This document shows positions 11,591-22,986 of a DNA stretch of 64,000 bases, one piece after another. The DNA comes from Moniliophthora roreri (Eukaryota > Basidiomycota > Agaricomycetes > Agaricales > Marasmiaceae): NCBI GenBank assembly GCA_001466705.2, contig LATX02000194.1, positions 1-64,000 on the forward strand, written 5' to 3'. The position numbers were made by a program, and so were the translations under genes. A model generated the notes under the pieces. The model did no database searches, was not told the DNA's origin, and worked only from the letters and a program-made list of their open reading frames with translations. Each line of letters opens with the position of its first letter. Position 1 is the stretch's first letter.

Positions 11591-14500
11591 ATGGACTCAA
11601 CCTTACCAGATGATACCCCTCCAATCCAGATACCACCGCGTAGACTCTCTGCAGACAATCAAACTTTACGCTCTAGTTCCAGTCGAATCACCGTCAAGCG
11701 CTCATCCAAGGCGACTACGGAATCCGCCTTACTTCTTGCTCTCGAGAAGGAGAGGAATAGGGCGCTGGACGCCAAGTTGGTGGAGCAAGAAACTCAGACT
11801 CAAGCGCAGAAACAACGTGCAGACGAGGCCGAGCAGAATGTTCTACTCGTCACCGCTCGTCTCGTCAAACTGAACAACGAGAAGATTCAAATAATACAGG
11901 AAGCAGAAAGAGCAACAGCGGTAATTCAGTGCGTCCTCAAGCCATGCTATTACAGAGATTTAAACCCTACCTGAATTTACGATTGAATCTTAGGCAATAT
12001 CGTTCACAGCTGGAGGTTGCAAAGGACCAGATTCGGCAGCTGGAAGAGGCGTTCAGGAAGGCAGATCAGCGCCGTTTGAGAGCTGAGGAGAAAGCCGCAC
12101 ATTACAAGAGACGGACAGAACAGTTGAGTGCCGAGAAACTCGTGCAGGAGGCGCGTGAGGAAGGGAGACGGAGAGGGTTCTTGGAAGGTTTACGACAGGC
12201 CAGGAGAGACGGAGGTTATTCATCTGGCTCTGGCTCTAGATTATCCATCGAATTCGACGACGATCAGCGAAGCTATAACCCTACGGACAGTAGGGTGGAA
12301 GATGAAGATTATGACAACTCGTCGGACTCAACTGAAGGTCCACGATCTGCACCAGCCCCTCCTGCACCAGTTCCACCCCCACCTCCAATAATTCCTCCAC
12401 CGCCGTCTCATGTTAGTCCCCCACCAGTCCATTCTCCACCTAGGAGACATGACGAACCACCCCGTCCAATTCCGCACCGTAATTTTGACTTAAATAGTGA
12501 AGAACCCATACGACCTGTGATCATCCACAACATGCCCCAATCCCCACAGCATCCCCAAAGCCCAATTCCACCAGATGGTTTCATTCCTCTTGTCGGGGAA
12601 GATGGTAACATACATCTTCCACCACAGCATGAGCTAGGACCTCAACCTCCGCTATCATCGAGTCCAGCACCAACGATTCCACAAAATTTGGATTCCGAAC
12701 CTCCTCGAATCATACCTCCACCAGGCTCATACCATAACACCAGGGTCAACATGATGAACCACTCGCAATACAGAGGGGTGCAATCTTCTCCGGAATCTGC
12801 TTCGACGATACGTTCAATCTCTCAAATGGATATCCTGAGTGACCCGAACGTGAGGAATAGTCCCATGAGCACCATCCAGGAAGCTCCTAGTCCGAACATC
12901 ATTGAAGAGCAACAACTTCACAGGAAACCTTCGATGGTGAGATATATTCTAACGTTACGCCAGGCTCTTCTGACCAGCGTCAATACAGCAAAGTGTTACC
13001 TCCAGTCGCAGATCACATACCCCTTCAAACAAGGTTCGCACCCCAACGGTACAGGAGGAAATACCCATCCGAATCGAAACACCGTCGGTCAGTAGCAGCC
13101 GCGGTATGGAGAGGAAAGCATCAATAGTGCGTGATTATCATTAGTCTCAGACACCGACTAATCATAGAACGCTGTTCAGCGAAGCCTTGGCTCGAATGCT
13201 CGCAGTCAGCCGAGCAGAGCGAAGAGCCCTCCTGCGGCGCCTTTTAATATCTACTCTCAGCCAGCACCGCCTGCTGCTGATGCAATATACGGGATGCCAC
13301 ATAAGCCACCTACAGCAAATGACTACGTAGAACGTCCGCCTACAGCGAGCAGTCAGCCTAGTGTCGTCTATGGTCGACCACAGGTTCAATCGGAGCGTGG
13401 ACACCCGGAACGCCCACCGACAGCAGGCAGTCAGCGTAGTGCCGGTATCTATGGTCGACCACAGGTTCAACCAGAACGTGGACACCCGGAACGCCCACCG
13501 ACAGCAAGTAGTCAGCGTAGTGCCGGAATATATAGCCGCCCACAAGCCCAACCAGAACGCGAGCACCCACCACCGATGGAACGCCCGCCAACAGCGAGCA
13601 GTCAGCGTAGCGCTGGCGTATATAGTCGCCCACCAGAGCAAGGAATCTATACTCGCCCTCTGGCGGATCTGGATCAGCCGCTGCATGTAAATCCTTCCGA
13701 GTTGCCACCACCACCGAACACTAGTTCAACATTAGCCGAGGACGTTCCCACACCGTCATTTAACCTAGCGTCGCCGCGGCTGTACACTAGACCCTCGACG
13801 GACCAACATTTAAGAGTCGACCCCAGTCAGCTGCCACCACCTCCCGACAGTGCCTCTACATTGGGGGACGATGTAAGGACACCGTCGTCGGTATCATACA
13901 ACGTCGAGGTAGTCAGTCCTGTGAGTCAAAAACCATTCTATCTATATGGACAGCAGCTCAAGTCGCTATGCAGACACCACCTGGTTCAGCCCGTGACGAA
14001 GAAGAAAACGAGCGACAACTACGTGAATATCTTAGTCCTCAAGACGTTCCGCGTCCCCTGCCACCAATGCAACCGCCGACTCCTGTCCAGACACAGGCAT
14101 CCACCTCTCAATCCCAGGAATCTCCAATCCAGATATCTCCCATTTTCCAACCGTTATCCAGTGGTGCATTCTTCATGGCCACCTCCTTCACTCCAAACAC
14201 CAATGCAAATAACACCCCTCTACCAACATCTCCAAGGCAGGCCCCAGTCATGTTTGTTCCCCAATCTTTCACGCCTAATGCTCCTCGGCCATCTTCTCCT
14301 AGTCCTGCTCAAGCGACTGAAATTCCTCCTGGACACGCTATGCCTGGTGGATACGAAGACCTCAATGCGCCTCCTGGCGACGGACCCCCCGTCATACCGA
14401 GTGCATCGTTGCTCCAAGCTTCCCAGAATGTAACAGACTCTGATGATGATGGGATCTCGTCTGGAATGACCAGTGAAGCCAATACACTCACGACACCTCC

Positions 14501-14597
14501 CTCTAAGACGCGTGGTCTACCCCTGAGCCGCGGTGCTAGCACCAGTACCAGGGGCTCGACGGCAACTCGCGCACGGGGAAAGAAAAAGAAGCGGTAG
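11591..14597 (+). CDS. Coiled-coil and proline-rich repeat protein, function unknown
   Basis: Five exons (11591-11920, 12010-12936, 12989-13126, 13168-13920, 13974-14597) join in phase 0 to 923 residues. Residues about 45-195 are a long charged coiled coil (LEKERNRALDAKL through EEKAAHYKRRTEQLS). A long disordered region rich in Pro, Ser and Gln follows, including PPPPPIIPPPP and a tandem repeat block. The C-terminus is strongly basic (ARGKKKKR), a possible nuclear localisation signal. Proline-rich stretches suggest binding of SH3, WW or EVH1 domains, or profilin. I know no named family. The first intron uses the acceptor at 12009 rather than 11993 because only that keeps the frame. Confidence 0.75.
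13330..13640 (+). repeat. Coding tandem repeat, ERPPTASSQRSAG-type units
   Basis: Four degenerate copies lie inside the proline-rich protein. The unit is roughly ERPPTA-S/G-SQRSAG-I/V-Y-G/S-RP with a spacer rich in Q, E, R and H, about 66-81 bp per unit. DNA identity between neighbouring copies is high (for example caacaga-like and gtcagcgtag blocks recur), so expansion is recent enough for length variation between strains. Confidence 0.7.
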
Positions 14598-14832
14598 CAG
14601 CATTCGCTTCTAGATGTCCCAATAATGATCTTTGTAGTGGTATCCGTCTACCTCCACATTTACCTCAATACATACATGCTGGACATGATGGTCAGAGAAC
14701 TAGAAGTAAATTTAGTGAGGCACAATGCGATCGAGTCGATCTAGGGAACACCAGACTTCGCGCTCAAAAGGTACGCAGCCATACAGATTATCCGCAATAC
14801 ATATACAAGTACAACAGTCGAGACCACACCTC

Positions 14833-16595
14833 TCAAGACATAACGTCGTTTGACGTTTCTTGGGGTGCCTTGCTGGTATAGCATCCGAGAGCAGGCGACC
14901 AAATGTACTCGTGGTTCAAGAGACTTGTGAGTGTCCGATAAGCTTCCACATCCGCAAATGGCACGCCTGATCTTGGATCCATATATTTCGCCTGCAGACC
15001 TGTGATAGGGCACGTTTGTCGAAGTCGTGCTTTGACGCAAAAATCAGCATGTTGAATGAATCGAGATGCGAGTTTGACATACAAAATGGTCTAGACTTCC
15101 CTGTATAGACTTTGACATCTTCCCATTTGACCTGGTCTCCGAATAAGGCTGCCATCGTGTCAGACCACTGAGGTTTGGATGTATCTTTTTGTTGACCGAG
15201 TTCATGTATGAGGTAGTTTTTATTTATTGTTTCCGTTCGCTCAATGACTTTGGTTTGGGTAATCACCGGTTGGTCGGGCACCCGAGTTTGGAACGAGGCA
15301 GTGAAAGTGTTGAATACTGGAGTCTGTGCACTCTGAGTGGGGGCGGTGGAGGTTGTTTCACTTGCAGGGAGTTGCTTAATAGATGGAGGACACTGCTCGA
15401 CTGTTGTTTGTGGTTGTAGTTGGGTATTGGAGGTATTGCCAGTTGACTGGCGGTCATCATTAGGAGGGGCTGCTGCAACTCCCGATGGGCACAATGATAA
15501 TACTGAATCATCCTGTGACGTTCCGGTCCTATAATACGCGGGTGTTGCGGAAAAGGTATACTGTCCATATGACACTGCCCCGGGAGTCGAAGATGTTGTA
15601 GCGTACGAATACCCATACTGATACCTCGTCTCAGATTCGACACTCACTTTCACCGCTTCACTTTTGCTAATCCAGCGTACGAGGGGACCTTTAATAGTTT
15701 CCCTTGAGATGCGTGCACGTTTCCGCTTCTCTTCCTCGTGCTCAAGGTAATCTCGATGCTCCACGAGATTCCCTTCTTCGTTATCCAGAGCACGAGCAAT
15801 GAGTTCTCCCTGAGTGAACGCTCGAGCTTCACCCTTGCTTTTCTTCGGAGCTTGAAGCGCCTGGAACAAACTTCGATGTCGGAGTACGTTGAGAAGTGGT
15901 GTTGTCTCCATACCTTTTGCTGCTCCGACTTTTTCATGCGCTCAAACGTTGCAGATGTGTTCATGACCGTATGTGTTCTCTTGCTTTGCCTCTTTCCAGA
16001 GCTGGCTGTCTTACCGCGGCGTGTACTTATTCCCCCTGTACTGGCATCGGTGAGAGTAACCTGACGTTTTGGTTTGAGTTGGGGCTTTATTTGAGAGCTG
16101 GAAGCGGTAGGATTGAAAGTCGTCTTTTGACGAGCATGTGCAGCAGCGGTAGCACGTTCGAGACGCGAACGAGCTATCTATGTTCTAATTGAGACTACAA
16201 TCCCCATAAAACATAAACGAAACCCACTTTTCGAGCCTGCTTCTCCTCAGCCTGCGCTTCCTTTTCTCCCGCTTCGGCTTCTTCTCGTTGTGCCTCCTCC
16301 TCGTCTGTACTCTCAAAGTCCGACTCAAATACGTCCTCTTCATCTGAAAACCTCATGAGGCTACGAATGCCACCGATATAAAGCTTGCCACTTTACATAT
16401 TTCAACAGAAAAGTCCTGGTCATCGTCGGCTTCCGGCTCTTCGATAGTCATTTCAGCCATAGCTTCTTGCATTCTGGGGGGTGTATCAGCCTATGATGAC
16501 GCATTTGCGCGAATAGAGAAATATTACCGATTCCCAGCTGTACTTCTTTTGGATCTTCGAGAGACAAGGGTTTCCTCGCCACTGTTTTCGGCCAT
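14833..16595 (-). CDS. VPS72: VPS72/YL1, SWR1 chromatin-remodelling subunit
   Basis: Binds H2A.Z-H2B and helps SWR1 place H2A.Z in nucleosomes. It starts MAENSGEETLVSRRSKRSTAGNR, the typical YL1 opening (arginine/serine block before the acidic H2A.Z-binding stretch), which follows as EEPEADDDQDF and DEEDVFESDF. A charged helical region rich in E, K and A comes next, then QGELIARALDNEEGN. A long Ser/Thr/Gln linker separates it from the C-terminal YL1_C domain, with CPITGLQAKYMDPRSGVPF and FADVEAYRTL. Exon 1 ends at a donor near 16526. The last intron uses a GTATGT donor that must be removed to enter CPITG. It ends ETSNDVMS. Confidence 0.9.
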
Positions 16596-17902
16596 AGTTG
16601 TGGGGATAACGGTGGATAGAAATATGTTAAATAGAGGAGGCCGAATGTAGAGAGATGCTCGAGTGACCGCACTTTGATGTCGAAGAGTAAGAATGTTGCG
16701 TTGGGCGCTGCTCTGGCGTCTTTGCATGCGCTGCGCAATCCGGTGTATCGCCACAAATTCTAAACTCGTCCTCCTGCAGTAAGGCTTCCCTCTGGATGGG
16801 TTAAACTCTGTCTCTGATCCAATAGAGAGGAGTCACCCTTCCGTGGCTATATAAGCTTGCTTGTGAATATACACTACCGTTGACTGGTCGCAAGTGAAGC
16901 AGTGTTTCTATTCATGACTCATTACAGAACCCAACCTACAGTCGTCCCATGAAGGATTTCCTCACAGATAGAGCGGTCATCTAAGTCATGCGTCAATCCA
17001 CGCAGAGGTTGTCTCGTGGCACGACATCTTCGAAAGAGAGGCCACCATCAAGCAATAGCAACTGGACGCCGAACAGGGAACGTGTATACGAACATCAGAG
17101 GGTTGAAGGGAATGGTCAATCCTTATTGTCCCCAATGGTGTACCTACAGAAATACTTTTTGAATGTGTTACGATTCAACTATCTTCTCTCGAGAAAGCGT
17201 GGCATGGTATGCGAACGCTGGTGCACTCTAGTCTCCTGTAAGCAGACTCAGTCGCTCGTTCCTCGCTGTAGGCGCACTCTGGCCTGCTCCACACCAGGTA
17301 TGTATTCTCATTCTCAATCAAATTCAACTTCGGGCTGGAGATGTGGACATCGAGAACGAAGAGCCTGGACTGGAAGGCGACCTTGTTGCATTTTCCAGAG
17401 CACCTAGTAGTAGATCACGCAATGGATGGGTTCCAGGATATCCTTTGATGCTTCAGAGATCGGCATTGATTGCTTGCGTTATTCGGGACTGGATGTTATG
17501 GGGAATGGTCCAGTGGAGGACTTACTAAAGTTAAAGGTTCTCCACGACTTGGTGAATGCAGGTATATCGTACGGAAATTTTTAGTGTCTATTCGAAATTC
17601 TGGTAATTTGCCCCTGCATCCTTATTTTCGATCTGTTAGCGCGACCTCGCAAGGACAATATCAAGCACCGAGCCTGAAATTGTAACTTCTTTAGGAATCA
17701 TATGCTTATGCGTCGATACCTCAATCCACAGGATCCTGCGCATCAGGGAAATCTGTCGAGCTAATTCACGACTAAGGCACCTTGATTCACGATTATACTC
17801 CATCGAGGTATCAGTCGAAGTCAACATCATGCGACTCGCAGTATGACTACGTCGTTTTTTACAGATGTTTATACAGTATGAGAGCTCCTGGACCTTGAGT
17901 CA
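16596..17902. other. Gene-poor spacer with possible gene remnant
   Basis: Several plus-strand frames between 16988 and 17585 have protein-like stretches but cannot be joined convincingly. One is in frame from about 17457 to a stop near 17584: CLRYSGLDVMGNGPVEDLL then KLKVLHDLVNAGISYGNF. Another (about 17340-17420) reads AGDVDIENEEPGLEGDLVAF. They may be remnants of a decayed gene or an unrecognised short gene with several introns. Nothing identifiable is seen from 17590 to 17900. Confidence 0.3.
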
Positions 17903-19267
17903 TCACGACCGGTCCCTTCGACGGTCTCTATCATCTCTGTCCCTCGTTCGTCGTCTATCTCTATGGTCCCTATCATAGTCTCTGTCGCGGTCCTGACGCT
18001 CCCTGTTCCTATCCTTGTCTCTGTCAAAATCATACTCCCGATCTCTCCTACTGTCCCACCGGCTGTAATCCTTCCGTCGGTCATCGTAGTCTCTTCGGTC
18101 GGGAGAACCACGCCTCGAAGGAGCTCGTGAGTCGCGCCTAGGTGAGATGGAACGTTCACGGCGTCTTTCGCGATCCCGGTCTCTTCTGTCAGTGTCTTCA
18201 ACAACGTTCCCGTCTCGGTCCTTCTTCACCACAGGGATATATCTCTTTTCCGGACGCTTCGAACCTTTTTTTACGCTCCCGTCATCGAAAACTTCCATCT
18301 CCTTGGCTCCGATGCCCAACAGTGCAGGTCTAGCCTCCGGAATGTAAGGCTCTATGGCACCCTTGCCCCTCCTCGACGCTGCCGTCCCTTCCTTCCACCC
18401 CATTCCTCTCAGCATGGCTGCTCCAAATTGCGATACGGGAACACGATTGTAGTCGTCAAGGCTAGCGGAGTCGGGAAGGTCGCCTACATCTTGTTTGTAC
18501 GCATCGGCCTCGGAGATAGTCATTGGAATCTCCATCAAGTCCAATTCACCATCACCGTCGGCACCAGCTAATATGGCGCGAAGTGCCCGTTGATCCTCTG
18601 TTTCTTCCACCTTCTCTACCTCCACCTTCTCTTCCTTGACCATCACTTCCGCCATTTCAGCGTCCTCTTCTTTGACCGCGACGACTTCCTTCTTCTTGAC
18701 CTGTAAGCCAGATAGCACAGGCCCTGTTCCAGTCGTCTCCCGGGTCCCAAGTCCTCCCACACTACCATCTGCACCGTCTTTGCCTGCTTTCGCGGATTCA
18801 GGAACAAATTGTCCTGTGGTTCTTCTCTTTTTGGCTATCTCTCGCCAGTCTCTGTTCTTCAGAGCAGGTATTATCAGAGGTCCTTCTGGTGCTTTCTTGG
18901 GTTTATTAAGCCTAGTAAAACGGTTTTCATTGCAAACTTGTGTGAGTTGAGATGGATGTGTTTGCTTGGAAGTAGATTGGACACACCGTTCAACACCAAA
19001 CTTGTCAAAGCCTGTGACAAGCTCATCTTGAATCTCTTCATCTTCGTCGCTAGAGTCTAAATCTTCATAACGAGCTTTTGGTGAAGATGTTCCGCTCCGA
19101 GCGAGTGGGCTTCCTGGTGCAGAGTCGGTTGTGTTTGCGAGATATCGAGGAAGAGCCGGTACTTTGAAAGAGGAGCCACTGTCAGAATCTGCGCCAGAAG
19201 AAGTGGCTCTAGATACGGGAGTTGGTCGCCGAACGGTGAACGAAACTTTTTGTGCTGGTGCACTCAT
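17903..19267 (-). CDS. SPP2: SPP2/GPKOW-type G-patch splicing factor
   Basis: Activates the DEAH-box helicase PRP2 during spliceosome activation, through its G-patch. The N-terminal part carries GPLIIPALKNRDWRE, the conserved block of this family. The G-patch-like segment VSQFGAAMLRGMGWKEGTA lies around residue 290, followed by PEARPALLGIGAKE. The C-terminus is a long RS/RD/RE-rich tail. The open frame is 454 codons, but 18912-18986 looks like a 75-nt intron that happens to be in frame without stops (GTGTGT donor, ACTAG acceptor). Removing it joins FDKFGVER directly to LNKPKKAPEG and leaves 429 residues, a better family fit. Confidence 0.88.
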   Translation of the reverse strand: MSAPAQKVSFTVRRPTPVSRATSSGADSDSGSSFKVPALPRYLANTTDSAPGSPLARSGTSSPKARYEDLDSSDEDEEIQDELVTGFDKFGVERCVQSTSKQTHPSQLTQVCNENRFTRLNKPKKAPEGPLIIPALKNRDWREIAKKRRTTGQFVPESAKAGKDGADGSVGGLGTRETTGTGPVLSGLQVKKKEVVAVKEEDAEMAEVMVKEEKVEVEKVEETEDQRALRAILAGADGDGELDLMEIPMTISEADAYKQDVGDLPDSASLDDYNRVPVSQFGAAMLRGMGWKEGTAASRRGKGAIEPYIPEARPALLGIGAKEMEVFDDGSVKKGSKRPEKRYIPVVKKDRDGNVVEDTDRRDRDRERRRERSISPRRDSRAPSRRGSPDRRDYDDRRKDYSRWDSRRDREYDFDRDKDRNRERQDRDRDYDRDHRDRRRTRDRDDRDRRRDRS

Positions 19268-19397
19268 GATGGTTCAGTTCAATATTGACTCTCCTGTAAT
19301 GACCAGCCACGGCCCCGCATAAGCCACAAGGTCTTGATATACAGGACCAAATAAAGACTATTCGCAAAACCCCGGGAACGCTCGTTGTTCCTTACCA
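19268..19397. promoter_or_regulatory. Shared divergent promoter, SPP2 and ISA2
   Basis: Only 130 bp separate the two start codons (19267 minus, 19398 plus). Both core promoters and both 5' UTRs must fit here. No TATA box is evident on either strand. Confidence 0.5.
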
Positions 19398-20105
19398 ATG
19401 GCATCCACACTATTTTCGCGCTCTTTCTTTCAAGCGCCTCGAACTCTCAGAGCGAAGACACGGCTCAGTCCTTCCACCATAAGACCATGGTTCTCAACTA
19501 CTCGTATCTGCAATTACTCGGCATCTGCACCACGAAGGTATTCTACGGTCGAGGAGCCGCCTTTATCACGTACGAAACTGCTTTCAACACCTTCACCGGA
19601 GTACATCGAGGAGGAAGAGATTGACGTTGAACTTGTATCTGAAGATAAGGCCGAATTAATTGTCACGGACAGAGCGGCACAGGTGACTAGACTTTTCCCC
19701 GAATCCATAACGAGTTCACTAATACGCATGCAAACAGCAACTGCAGAGAATAGCAGAACGCGAGGGCAATTCGGATGCTGCTCTACGAATAGCAGTCGAG
19801 TCCGGTGGATGTCATGGATATCAATATAAGATGGAATTGGCTAAAAACCACGCTCCGGACGACTAGTACGTTCGACACACATAATGACAGAAGTCGGACT
19901 CTCATACTTTCCTTACAGTCACTTTGCTCATCCTTCTATAGGACCCTCAAACATACTTGTAGATGCAGTTTCACTAAGTTTATTGAATGGCTCCACCATC
20001 GACTTTGCCACCGAGTTGATTGGAAGTAGCTTTCGTATCGCGGATAACCCTCACTCAAAGGGCAGCGGCTGTGGATGCGGTGTTAGTTGGGAACTTAAAG
20101 CTTGA
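19398..20105 (+). CDS. ISA2: ISA2, mitochondrial [4Fe-4S] assembly protein (HesB/IscA family)
   Basis: Works with ISA1 and IBA57 to form [4Fe-4S] clusters in mitochondria. Exons 19398-19682, 19738-19865 and 19919-20105 join in frame to 199 residues. The N-terminus is rich in Arg, Ser and Thr without acids (MASTLFSRSFFQAPRTLRAK), a good mitochondrial presequence. The A-type domain starts at TDRAAQQLQRIAERE. The three cluster cysteines are present: one in ESGGCHGYQYKM and two in the C-terminal GSGCGCGVSWELKA. The length and the very C-terminal CxC are standard for the family. Confidence 0.95.
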
Positions 20106-20224
20106 GAGGCTCTTTATCTAATGTAAGCATCCTGCTTCCTGGCTTGTAACACTCATTACAACAAAACACAGCAGATTTAGCGTACCATACCAAAGATATT
20201 ACCACTGTGAATTTATCACGGTCA

Positions 20225-21515
20225 TTAAACGGCACAAGTCTTTTTCTCCCGGGTGATTGGGTCAAATGGTGCAAATTGCCACCACCTTCAATGGCATTTG
20301 TCATGTCAGTCCCAAGTACCATTGAAATGTGGAACGCTTGCGTACTCTGCATGCACCTCGATGATGTGAGGCAGTTCCTTCGTGCTGTCATCCGCCATCG
20401 TTGGCCACTCTGGCGCCGTAACCGCATCATGGTGCGCCAAGATGAAGCTGTTACGGTCTTGAGGAATAAGTAAATCTTCGAGATTTGTTGAAGCTCACGG
20501 AAGAAGTACGGTAATGTCTGATTTACTTTGGATCCATTTGATGTTTTCTAGCGAACATCGTTCATATGTGGTATCAGGAATGTTGTGAATACATACCCAG
20601 AATCATGTTACGGAGCTCTTCATCCTCAACAATTTTCAGAGCGCTGTTTTGGATTGCAGAACGCTGGTAATGGCCATGTTAGTCAATATTCCTGCTAGAT
20701 GGAACGGAGTCAGGCATACCTGCCCCGTCATCGTGCCCATCATGACTTTCGCAAAATTAGAAAGGGTGTCAGCTGAGTCTCGAATGATGGAGTCTTAATT
20801 CACAAAGTAAGCGTTTCATCTCGTCCGGGTGTTGAATGCCAAACTCACCATCTTCCACTGATCAGCACCTTTACGAAGTTCATCTAAAGCGGCTTCCAAC
20901 TTGTCTGTGTTCCTGGGGTTGCAAGCCGGTCCCAATACATCCACAAGTTTCACTCCCTGTTTGTTGGGCGATATAAAGAACATTTCATCTCCTATCCAAG
21001 GAGCATATGGTTGGACATTCAATACATGAGTAGGTAGCCAAGTACTTGCCTTTGAGGTGAAGACTAAGCATATCACAGAAATTGACGACGTATCCAACAA
21101 AAGCCTCAAACTTGATGTTGTTCCCATTCATAGAAGGTGCGAATTCGGTAATGCGCGACAAGGCGCGAATGAGGACATTCTACCAGAAGAGTCGTGTTGG
21201 ACCTAAGTTATTTGGCGGAGAGCTGGAGAAGCCGACCTTCATCAGAGTGTTCATGTATAAGAGGTAGTTACTAGCACTGAAGGGGCGTCAGAATGGTATG
21301 TTCCCATTGAATCAAGAAGTAACTTACTCCTTTGACGCCAACGCTGTCGAGTCGACGGGAAAAATCTCTAAGATGGGGGCATGGGTGAGGTACGGAAAAC
21401 GTCGAAAGAGCTATATAAGAATAGTTTAGCTCTTTGTTGTGTGAGCTACAATATCATGAAAGAGTTCACTTCTGTCCAAGGATTCACGTTATGTTACTTC
21501 GTCCTTTGTTTTCAT
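20225..21515 (-). CDS. Hemerythrin-like protein with altered iron ligands (tentative)
   Basis: A chain of short exons fits: MKTKDE (21515-21498), LFRRFPYLTHAP... from 21410, then SNYLLYMNTLMK, NVLIRALSRITEFAP, FVGYVVNFCDMLSLHL, GDEMFFISP, LEAALDELRKGADQWK and SADTLSNFAKVM. The order and spacing recall fungal hemerythrin/HHE proteins (MALVHN-xxIRGLN, a second helix with HH-xEE-xxFP, and a late LxxHLxxE helix). A C-terminal RRWWQFAPFDP-like end near 20270 also occurs in that group. However, Lys replaces the first His (TLMKNV), and the HHHxEE motif is reduced to LHL-GDE. Either it no longer binds diiron, or the resemblance is superficial. Exons beyond about 20800 are not resolved, and the stop given is the best guess. 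A decaying gene is possible. Confidence 0.4.
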
Positions 21516-21897
21516 CTCAGGCGTGAATATGTTGACCGGTCACGCTAATTTGACTAGTCCCGGTCCGACCCATTGTTATTGAAGCTGCGTTACCAATGTA
21601 CACACCAACGGACACACCAACGGCACCTTCACTTGAAATTAGGAAAGCACAAATGAATGTGCACAAATTGTTGTGATTACGAATCTAAAGGTGGGAAGAT
21701 ACTATCGCGAAGATCAGCAAATGTAAGCACAAAGTAAAGCAAGAGAATAAACAAGACACATTCAAATGGTGCTATGAGAAGATAATAAGACATCCGGGCA
21801 GCCTGGCATGAATGGTGGCCAGTGAAGTCCATTGTAACGAATCATGGGTGTCATGATAGTGACGAGAAGTCCATTCCTATTGCAAATGCAAAAGAGT
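21516..21897. other. Spacer without a recognised gene
   Basis: Between the hemerythrin-like start and the Rho GTPase stop. AT-rich with short simple stretches such as ggacacaccaacgg-like doublets near 21600; no supported coding region. Confidence 0.4.
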
Positions 21898-22986
21898 CTA
21901 GCACACAACGCAGCACTTCCATCCCTTTCCTGTTTCCTCCGGTATACCACTCTTCCCGCTGCTTCTCCGTCGATGATGTCGTCCTTCCGTGTTTTGCTGC
22001 GAGCTAGATGGCACACCATCTCGCATCAACATGCTCGCTCGAGTAGCCGTCTCGAAAACATCGTCAACACCCTCGATTTTGAGGGCAGAACATTCCTTGT
22101 AGGCACGTGCACCGATGCGCTGAGCCACACGTTCGCCTTGCTCACGCGTTACCCATGGAGCAGGATTGTCAGGGGTATTAGGATGGCTAGTATTGGGCCG
22201 TAGGTCAGCCTTGCATCCGACAAGGATCACGGGTATCGTTGGGCCACAGATCGAGCGAACTTCCTCTATCCACTGAAAATGAAAGAAGCCAATGAGAATG
22301 TTTGACATGCAGGGCGTGCGGTCCACATACCTTGGTTTCTACGTTTTCCAGCGAATCAGGAGTATCGAGTGCGAATGCGATAAGGATAACATGGGATTTA
22401 GAATATGACATTGGCCGCAATCGCTGTGAAGTGATCATTAAACAGACTGAGGTGTTTGCCGAAGGTACGCACTTCATATTCTTCCTGACCGCTATTGAGA
22501 CCGAAACACGCGAGTACGGTGAGAACAGCTATATAAAGCCGACAAGATAGAAGACATACGCCGTATCCCAAAGCGCCAGTTGTACATGCTTCTCGTCGAG
22601 TCTGATTTCGGCAACATAGTTGTCAAAAACGGCTGGGAAAGACAATGATCAGCGGTGTGGAACTCTGTTTTTGACAGGACCTGCGCACTGGGTTGCTGTG
22701 CATAAAGTCAGAGCTGCGAATTCTATTGAAGAGGTAGACACGCACATATTCTTTGGGAAACTCTCCAAGCGCGAATGAACATAGTAGAGATGTCTTGCCA
22801 CAAGCGCCTGTCATTTGCCAAGTATTCAGCGAATTCGAATGCAATGACGATGACTACGACGTGCCATCGCCTACAATAACAAGCTTTCGTCGAATCTGAG
22901 GCACAAAGAGGTATATTAGCCTCGAGGTATCCAAGAATGTCGAAAAACAAGGACCAAGGACGACTCACTGGGTTTTGGGAGGACAT
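21898..22986 (-). CDS. Rho-family small GTPase
   Basis: Membrane-anchored switch controlling actin and cell-wall growth. Exons encode MSSQNP, then [11 protein letters not shown] joined across an intron to [11 protein letters not shown] (P-loop), then FPKEYV and the effector region with [24 protein letters not shown] (G3), [27 protein letters not shown] (in place of the usual TKxD, as in Rho proteins) and ECSAL (G5). The Rho insert lies around [17 protein letters not shown]. The Ser/Arg-rich hypervariable tail ends KGWKCCVVC, a CaaX box (CVVC) with an adjacent cysteine for a second lipid. Rho1, Rho2 and Rho3 cannot be told apart safely by eye; the twin cysteine favours a Rho2-like protein. Confidence 0.9.
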
